A stretch of 64,000 bases of DNA, from assembly GCF_042477335.2 (NCBI RefSeq), contig NC_091262.1, forward strand, positions 71,224,001 to 71,288,000. The letters are read 5' to 3'. The position numbers and the translations under genes are program-made. Under the pieces are notes generated by a model. That model worked only from the letters and a program-made list of their open reading frames with translations, ran no database searches and was not told the DNA's origin. Shown here piece by piece: positions 56,634 to 64,000 of this stretch (its first letter is position 1; every line of letters begins with the position of its first letter). Source of the DNA: Ovis canadensis (taxonomy: Eukaryota; Chordata; Mammalia; Artiodactyla; Bovidae).

Positions 56634-57383
56634 AACTTTATGATTCAATTAAAGCAGATTAAACTCTACACTAAGGATTAAAGAAAAAGAAAAGGTTATC
56701 CACTCAACAAACTTCGCATCACCCACAGCAGCATCCTGTCCTGCAAACAACAATGGACAAATGACAGCCTTCGAGGGTTTCCCCTACTCGATCTGGCTGA
56801 CGTATTCATGTTCTGAGTTATGAACTAAAAGTTCGTGATGCCCCCACCACCACTGCCCACCTCCCCATCCCCAAACCTGCAGGGAGCAGCCTGGCACAGA
56901 CGGAAGAGTAAGGGACTGAGAAACCCCGGCCCCCGGTTTCTGCCATCTCCCACCGTCACCCTGGACGAGCCACTTGGCATCTCTCGTCTCGATTTCCTCA
57001 TCTGTGACTTGCGAGTCTAAGCTGCAGAAGCCCAGAAGCAGTGTTTATGTGGCATGCTTCAAGGCCACACGTGAGGCTGTTCTGCAACAAGACGGGCAGT
57101 CACATCTGTTACCTGTAGAGACACTACAGGTAACAGCAGGGACACACAGGCTCTCTGCCTTCCTTCAAAGGGGAGGCAGCATCGGAGACGTTGCTCCCGC
57201 CAGTCTGGCCCACTTCTCCCCCAACCACCAAGGTCCAGTAAACCATGATCCCTCTCCCCTCAAATGTCCCCACTGCAGTACCAAGAAGACTTGTCCGCAC
57301 AGTTGCCAGATAACACAAGGCTTGTTCTGGTCCCACTTTTGTTCATTTAGGGCAGTGGCCTCTATAGAGAGAACTCGGGCTCA

Positions 57384-57620
57384 TTAAGACGAGAACCGAA
57401 GCCAAAGACGCTGCAAGAAACCGAAGTGGGAAAGATCTGACAAGCAGGCGCCGGCAAGCTTTGGACCCGGGATGAAAGCGTCAGGATTAACAGAAGAATT
57501 ATTCCTGAACACGATCTCTTTCAGGACAAAGAAGGAGTTTTCTCCAATCACTCCACTATCCACAAGCGGATTTTCTTCCAAGGCTTTCAGCTTATCTATT
57601 GTATCACGGGCCTCATGCAT
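57384..57620 (-). other. Unidentified open frame, possible old pseudogene piece
   Basis: On the minus strand an ATG-started frame of 78 codons follows an in-frame TGA two codons upstream. The first 45 residues, beginning MHEARDTIDKLKALEENPLV, have an ordinary soluble-protein composition with helix-like Leu/Lys/Glu spacing, then FFVLKEIVF. I do not recognise a family, see no splice sites in the right places for ITPK1, and see no repeat. It may be chance. Confidence 0.2.
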
Positions 57621-58299
57621 TTTTCACAAGTCTCTTAGAATTACCAAACAAACTGCTGGAAGGGTGAGCGCTCAGTATCATTTTATCACCACTTGGAGGA
57701 ATAAAGGCCCAAACCATCTCCATGGCAAATGGTAAACACATTTCTGTTAGAAGGCCTGTCTCGAACACCTAGAAAGGGATTCTGGAAATTAACTAGGGGG
57801 AGCCTGGCTTTGAGAAGCCAAGGCAAAAGAAACGCAGAAATACACAGCCTGGGGTCAGCAGGGCCAGGAGGAGGTTTAGATAATACCGACAAAGGGGCGC
57901 AGACCAGCCAGAAGCCCCCCAAGGCCCAAGGGGCTGTGAAGCTGAGAGGGGCACCTGGCCCTCTGCTGGGCTGGGGAGGAGGCAGGCTGGGGTCGAGCTT
58001 TCCCCACAGAGAATCTGAGCCGCATGAGAGGACTGAGATGAGCTCCTGTTTCCTCCGCATATACAGCCTGGAAAGGAGCAGAAGTGCAACACGAGGATTT
58101 GCTCTTCTCTGAAGACAAAATGCAGGTGGGAATCCTGAGTTCAAATCCCGCCTCTGCCACTCTATGTCCGTGAAGAAGAACCTGGAATTACATCTCTGAT
58201 GTTCCGTTTCCTGTGGGTAAATGTACATTCTGAATAAAACCTCTCTCAGGAAACTGCGTGGACAACAAGGAGATGACAGATATGAAAAGGATACGGGGA

Positions 58300-58438
58300 G
58301 TTCCCCGGGGTCTAATTGTTAGGACACGGTGCTTTCACTGCCGTGGCCAAGGTTCAGTCCCTGGTGGGAGAACTGAGACCCTGCAAGCTACATGGTGCAA
58401 CCAAAATAAATAAAAATTCAAAAAAACAACAAAAAAAA
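58300..58438 (+). mobile_element. CHR-type SINE
   Basis: Head gggagttccccggggtctaa, ttgttaggacacggtgcttt, B box gttcagtccctgg, and A-rich tail with aataaataaaaattc. Confidence 0.87.
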
Positions 58439-58823
58439 GAGTTGGTAGATATAAAACAAAAAGGATGCTCATGACTCTGAGGCATAGGGACTCTTAGAGC
58501 CCAACCTGATTGGAGGCCTCTGGGACTGCTGTGCCCTGCCCCGTCCTGCAGACTGAGGGGCCAGGTCAGCTCTGCACTTGGGGGTGAGCAACTGGGCTGC
58601 CCAGGCTGGCCCCATGGACACTCGGGACACGACACAATCCCCCACCCACGGCAGCCACCCTCCACGGGCAGCTCGGGTCCTGATGGAGCCCAGCTGCCTG
58701 CTCCTCACAGGGCAGCAGGCGAGGCGCCCAGTACCCGCCCCCAGGATGGGCAGGAGGTAACAGGTCTCTGGGCCACTTCTCCCAAATGACACAGGTCTCT
58801 TTAGAGAGTGGCAGCACAGGGAA

Positions 58824-59038
58824 TTGGGGCTTCCCTGGAGGCTCAGATGATAAAGAATCTGCCTGCAATGCAGGAGACCCAGGTTCAATCCCTGGATCAG
58901 GAAGGTCCCCTGCAGAAGGGAATGGCAACTCACTCCAGTATTCCTGCCTGGAGAATCCCATGGACAGAGGAGCCTGGCGGGTTAGAGTCCATGGGGATGC
59001 AAAGAATCAGATACGACTGAAGCGACTTAGCAGCAGGG
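58824..59038 (+). mobile_element. Bov-tA SINE with target duplication
   Basis: Head ggggcttccctggaggctca, B box gttcaatccctgg, and tail gatacgactgaagcgactta. The 10-base duplication gcacagggaa is perfect at 58814-58823 and 59039-59048. Confidence 0.95.
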
Positions 59039-59640
59039 GCACAGGGAACTATATTCAATATCCTGTGATAAGCCATAATGGAAAAAAATATTTAAAAAGA
59101 ATATATATATATATATATGTTTAACATCATGTATGGATGTGAGAGTTGGACTGTGAAGAAGGCTGAGCACCGAAGAATTGAGGCTTTTGAACTGTGGTGT
59201 TGGAGAAGACTCTTGAGAGTTCCTTGGACTGCAAGGAGATCCAACCAGTCCATTCTGAAGGAGATCAACCCTGGGATTTCTTTGGAAGGAATGATGCTAA
59301 AGCTGAAGCTCCAGTACTTTGGCCACCTCATGCGAAGAGATGACTCATTGGAAAAGACTCTGATGCTGGGAGGGTTTGGGGGCAGGAGGAGAAGGGGACG
59401 ACGGAGGATGAGATGGCTGGATGGCATCACCGACTAGATGGACGTGAGTCTGAGTGAGCTCCGGGAGTTGGTGATGGACAGGGAGGCCTGGCGTGCTGTG
59501 ATTCATGGGGTCGCAAAGAGTCGGACACGACTGAGCGACTGAACTGAACTGAACTGAACATCTACACATATGCTCTACATTGTGCTGTAGAGCAGAAATC
59601 AACACACTGAAAATAAACTCTAGCTCAGTGAAAAAAGAAA
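59039..59640 (+). mobile_element. Ruminant L1-like 3' end interrupted by BovB
   Basis: The outer repeat has cacagggaactatattcaat and atcctgtgataagccataat, an (AT)n stretch, then resumes after the BovB piece with tgtgctgtagagcagaaatc and ends tgaaaataaactctagctca. The outer family is called from memory. Confidence 0.7.
59115..59553 (+). mobile_element. BovB LINE 3' fragment (nested)
   Basis: Starts near catgtatggatgtgagagtt and ends with gactgagcgactgaactgaa, where the tail repeats ctgaa. It includes GGAGGAGAAGGGGACGACGG and the matching frame. It sits inside the outer L1-like repeat. Confidence 0.92.
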
Positions 59641-59877
59641 ATAAAAGTGGTGACTCATATTTTAGAGATGTGCACTAAAACAATTTACAGATTAAACACG
59701 ATGTCTGGGATTTGCTTCTCAATGACCAGGTGCAGGGGGGAGGGGAGGGAAGCAGGAGAGACACAGGTGAGAGCGGAGTGCCCACAAGCCGCTGGCCCAC
59801 CGATGAAGCCAGGGATGGACGGGGGAGGACACTGCCACAGCCTCTCAAGCATTTTTAAATTTTCCAAAACAGAATGT

Positions 59878-60035
59878 TTAGGGGTGGGTAGGGAGGTGGG
59901 AGGGAGGCTCAAGGGGGAGGGGACATGTGTACACGTGGCTGATTCATGTTGAGGTATGGCAGAAACCACCATAATACTGTAAAGCAATTATCCTCCAATT
60001 AAAAATAAATCAACTTGAAAAAAAGGAAAAAAAAA
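59878..60035 (+). mobile_element. Ruminant L1 3' end
   Basis: Contains ggggaggggacatgtgtaca, cgtggctgattcatgttgag, gtatggcagaaaccaccata and caattatcctccaattaaaa before an A-rich tail, as in ruminant L1 3' UTRs. Confidence 0.75.
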
Positions 60036-60324
60036 CATTTAGGGGGACATGGGGGGAGTGGGGGAAGTAATGAAATCCTCCAACTCCCCATCCCCCTAAC
60101 TGTGCCAGAAATGAGTTCAAACAGCAACACAAACTTTCAGGAAGGAGAGGGAGGCAGCCACCCAGATGGGAAACACAATGAGAGATGACAGGGTAAAGAT
60201 GATAATCAATAAAATAATTGATCATAATTCGAAATGCTAGCAACTCCTCTTTGCCCAGGACTGGCTACATGCAGGCCACTGGATAAAGCGGTTCACAAGT
60301 ATCATTTCTTTACATAAAAAATCG

Positions 60325-60445
60325 TATGAGGTAAGAGCTAAAACTATAAATCTCTTTGAAGAACACATCTGTGTAAATCTTTGAGACTTTGGATCAGACA
60401 ATGGTTTCCGAGATATGATACGAAAAGTACAGGCAAAAAAACCCA
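60325..60445 (+). mobile_element. L1 LINE scrap
   Basis: Strings aactataaatctctttgaag, aacacatctgtgtaaatctt and gaccagacaatgg-like text (here gatcagacaatgg) resemble the L1 ORF2 end seen also at 36650-36720. Confidence 0.65.
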
Positions 60446-62199
60446 CAAAACATGATGGACAGGTGGAAATCTACGCCTCTGAGGGTTGGGGGAGCTGGGA
60501 TGCAGGAAGGGCCACCGCACAGCAAGTTGGGCATCCCGGCTCTTCTCTGGGCCTCAGCTTCCTTCTCTGTCAAGCAAAGGTCACTGCTGGGAAGAGGTTA
60601 CACATGTTAAGAGAGCTGAAGCTGCCAGACTCAGTACAATCCTGCCTTCCCCACTTGCGAGGCTGGGCTTCCGTAAGCCTCGGTCCTCATCTGTGCACAG
60701 CTGAGTTGGGCAGTTCTAGAACAGCAGACAGACCAAAGCCTGGGGCCAGCGAGGGGGAGGAGCATGGAGAGGCTGGGAGTTGCCCAGACCTCCCACGAAC
60801 GAGCAGTCTCCTACTGGGTCTCCAGGTGGCTGGCTGTTTGAAAGATGATTTCCTGGGCAGTCACATCCAGCAGACACTGAGGCAAGCCCCACAGCGGGAG
60901 AAGCCGGAGGCCCTGTCCTCGGGGTGCTCTCAACCTCCACGGAGGCTGGACAGAGGACAGCACGTGGATGCTAACAGGGGAGGACGTGCAGAGCTGGGTG
61001 AGTTAAGTGCCCGCTCCCTCACTAAGCACTCTGCACGTTAACCTGCAGCCTGGAGGGAGAGACAGAGGAGCTTTTTAGGAGAATTTCAGAAAAATTCCTG
61101 CTGGCCAGGAAAAGTGGCCGGCTCGGGAGCGGGGGTGGGAGGTGGAACCAGGTTGGAAGCCATTCCTGAAACAAGGGATTTGACAGCACCCAGTTGGCTG
61201 GAGAAAGTCCATCTCTTGGTTTGGTAATCAGCCTCCTTCCCTCCAGTGGCCCTGTCCCCCACCCTGGGAAGAGGATGTCACGTGGGAGGACAGGAGCTCT
61301 GCACCGTGAGTAGGAAGGGAGCTCACTGCCCAAGGCTGAGGACAGAGAGGGCAGAGCCGGGCAGGGCTAGGCTGGACCAGGCTCAGGGGAGTGGCACTGC
61401 TCTTCTGCTTGATGGGGTGCTAGGTACACGGCCTATCTCTGGGGCAAAAAGTCATCAAAGTGCTCACAACATATACACTTTTCTCTATGTGTGATATACT
61501 TCAGTTCCTAAGGGGGCGTGGGTGAGCTGGGAAGCAAGCATTGGACTCAACAGCAAGGCTCTGGCTGCAATTCTTGCTCTGCACTGTGGCCCGCCTGGTG
61601 CTCACCCTGTCTAGGACTCCACTTCCCACGTGAAGTGGATCAAAAAGGGAAAATGGGACCCACCATGGCCCTGGCAGCTATCAACCGATAGTGGCGGTGA
61701 CCCCTTGAGAGGGACAATAACGTTCTGTGCTGACCCCAGGGGGATTTCAGAATCCGGATCATCACGTGGTTCCAGAAGCAGATAAGCATCGGCATCAGAG
61801 AGACTCAACATGCCACGCACAGAACACACTCTCTAGGCAGACTCCCAGTATCCCAGGAGTCAAGGTCTGCGTTTCGGTTAACAGCCACCAAACGAACACT
61901 GAGGAAGAACTGAAATTACTTCCTTGTGGCTGTTAAAAATTACTTGTGGGGGTTTTTACGGGAACGGAGGTGACCTTGGGCTTACTCAGCATAATCTCAC
62001 TCCTTCTGGCTCTTCCTGAGAGCATGACCCGAGCCCAGATGGTTGAGCTGATGCCACAAAGCCTGGCCGTTTAGCGGGCTCCTTCCACACCAAGTGGTGG
62101 GTGAAAGCCAGGAAGCTTCTGGTTCCTCTGGTCTTGATATCATGATGGGGGTCCTGGCAGGATGCTAGGATGTGTTACTATTATTGACAGTTACAACAG

Positions 62200-62435
62200 T
62201 AATCGTGATAGCGGCTAACTTTTCCTAAACACTCGGCAAGTGCAGGGCAATGTACTACACCTTGCAGGAACTGACCTTTTATTCGTCACAACAACCCTAT
62301 GCAGTAGGTCCTATGAGCAGCCCCATTGGACAGACAGAGAAACTGAGGCTCAGAGACCCTCAGTACTTTGCCCAGGCTCTCCCAGCTAGGAAGTAGCCAA
62401 GCTAGGATCTGAATCCATGCTCTTTGGCTCTAGAG
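62200..62435 (+). repeat. MIR SINE, near full length
   Basis: Unusually complete: cctaaacactcggcaagtgc, then acaacaaccctatgcagtag, gacagacagagaaactgagg, agtactttgcccaggctctc and ggatctgaatcca. Confidence 0.85.
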
Positions 62436-64000
62436 CTCTCCCAGTCAGTGAAACAAGGCTGGGTAAACAAAAAGAAGCATCTCAGTTCTAGCTGCAAGCC
62501 CGAGTCACTCAGGTTCATTAATTTTTTTAGATTTTTTTTTAGAATTTTCCATTATTTATTTATTTACATAAAACAGAAAAGACTGGGCACTCTTAACATG
62601 GGCCCACAGATAACCAGGAGGTGAGGCAGAACCTTTCCTTAAGTATCAAGTCATGATGGTTTAGTGGAAAGAAAACTATACTGGGAATCGAGGGCCCCAG
62701 GGTCTTCGACTCTTGGTGTCAGGAACTAATTCTGTGACTTGCAAAAAACAAATTACATTTTCTCAGATCTGAAAACTTTCTTTTAAAATTTATGTTTAAA
62801 GGAAAAAAGTAATAAGCCTTTCTCATGTTCTGCCAAGCCAAGCTGAGGCCTTTAGCCTGGTGGTTCCGCCGTGAGGCCGGGCACCTGCACGTGGGGTCAG
62901 CTCAGGGAAACGCTAAAAAAAAAGAGGAAAGGCTGTGGGCTCACCTGCTCCTCCTACCACCCCGGGGACTGCACCCCGGCTCGCCCTGCTTCCAATGGCC
63001 CCCAGGGACCCGGGCAGTCTGCATCTGTCCCCAACCCTGGGTCCAGACAAACTGACACAACTGAAGACAGACCCTTCCTGGGAGAGCAGGCAAATGACAC
63101 AGCCGGACGCCAGAGTCCACCGCGGCCTCTGTGAGGAGGAGCTGCGTGGCACCGAGGGAAGGACTCGCTCTGGGTGCACAGGCAGGTGGCTATGGGCGCT
63201 GCAGGGCTGAGGGAATGGGCCCCCAGAGGAAGGTCTAAGACTACAGCGGCGTCAGCAGCAACGCCCCCTTCAGAGGCACACACGCGCTTCTGCAGAGAGT
63301 GAGACCTGTCCCTGGGAGGGTGGCTCCAGGTGACGATGAGATCATGAGCCGGGCTGAGCAGAGCTTTCTGGGAGAACCACCAACCAATCCTCTGGGCAAA
63401 CCACTGACACCTGTCATCAGCCGAGGCCAGGACCTGAGGTCCCCCCAGGCAAAGCCTTCTGACACCACTCCGAATACCTTCCTGTTCATTAGAGCTTACA
63501 GAAAACCACGTATCAAACATAGCTCCTGAAGAATCCACACTAGGCCCCAGTGCTGTGATGTCACACAACGTGCCAGGCAGCCATGGCCCTAGCTAAACCC
63601 TAGCATGAGAAGCTGCTCAACAATCATATGCTGAGGGTCTAAAGAGGCAGTGGGATCTGGAACAAGGCTGGGTCTGACTCCTGCAGCTAAGCCTTGAGAG
63701 TGGGCTCCCAGGAGCCAAGAGAAGGTTGTGGCAGCATCCAGAATAAACCAGAATATATGTATACCAGAATATACAATGGACTACCAAGTCCAGTCACGCA
63801 GTGTCATTTTCAATCTACTGTGCGTGCAGTGCCCAACCTGTGCGACTGTCCCTGACAGTCGGCCAAGGTTTGTCCCTTCCAATCACTGGCAGAGCACTCC
63901 CATCAGGCCAGCCACAGCACTGGGACAGTCCTGATCTCAGCACCAGGACTCTGAGACACTGTGAAAGTTAAGGTACAGGCAGAGTCTAGAAATTTGGGTT

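Larger units (their letters stand above)
53704..64000 (-). other. ITPK1: ITPK1 upstream intron (window end)
   Basis: At least 10.3 kb without an ITPK1 exon. It holds an MLT1-like LTR split by a Bov-tA SINE (54788-55395), a Bov-tA SINE (56403-56633), an unexplained open frame (57384-57620, minus), a CHR SINE (58300-58438), a Bov-tA SINE (58824-59038), a BovB copy nested in a ruminant L1-like 3' end (59039-59640), another ruminant L1 end (59878-60035), an L1 scrap (60325-60445), a MIR (62200-62435) and reverse MIR-like stretches near 56930-57070 and 62680-62790. About 60500-62190 and 62830-64000 show nothing recognisable. Confidence 0.7.

Noticed and set aside
62954..63568. 204-codon minus-strand frame at the right end
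   Set aside because: Composition and Cys/Ser/Pro scatter look random, there is no homology I know, and it is within GC-rich intron.
53704..64000. Search for the upstream ITPK1 exon with QGPLDVIIHKLTDVILEADQ
   Set aside because: No match in any minus-strand frame; it must lie beyond the window.

Overview
The window is mammalian nuclear DNA from a ruminant. The coding exons match two vertebrate genes, and the repeats are ruminant: BovB (RTE) LINE 3' ends, Bov-tA tRNA-derived SINEs with target-site duplications, artiodactyl CHR SINEs, ruminant L1 3' ends, and older MIR, MLT1 and hAT remnants. Reconstructed chromogranin A differs from the cattle protein as I remember it at many sites, including a four-residue ALAV block that I recall from human but not cattle. 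A bovid or other pecoran is likely, but I cannot name the species.

Layout. (1) 1 to about 7115, plus strand: the 3' half of CHGA (chromogranin A), with the last four coding exons at 1039-1137, 2879-3322, 4029-4504 and 6642-6725, then a short 3' UTR. Exons for the signal peptide and most of vasostatin lie before base 1. (2) About 7116-8195: a short tail-to-tail intergenic gap. (3) About 8195 to beyond 64000, minus strand: the 3' part of ITPK1 (inositol-tetrakisphosphate 1-kinase), with seven coding exons at 53586-53703, 33720-33818, 33395-33435, 29448-29613, 23841-23908, 18657-18819 and 13491-13849, then a long 3' UTR. The exons encode 337 residues, which with the 82 human-equivalent upstream residues gives 419. 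Everything else is intron and repeats; the start of ITPK1 is off the right edge.

The two genes are neighbours in other mammals but belong to different pathways: CgA is a secretory-granule prohormone, ITPK1 a cytosolic ATP-grasp inositol phosphate kinase. Points of interest are changed processing sites and bioactive peptides in CgA (vasostatin KK site, chromacin Tyr, pancreastatin length, catestatin Arg to Gln), a weak CHGA intron 7 donor with an open frame behind it, a long ITPK1 3' UTR containing a 65-bp minisatellite, a BovB insertion and paired Pumilio sites, and a perfect (GCT)21 tract in an ITPK1 intron. I found no new multi-gene system. Comparisons with cattle and human proteins are from memory and need alignment.
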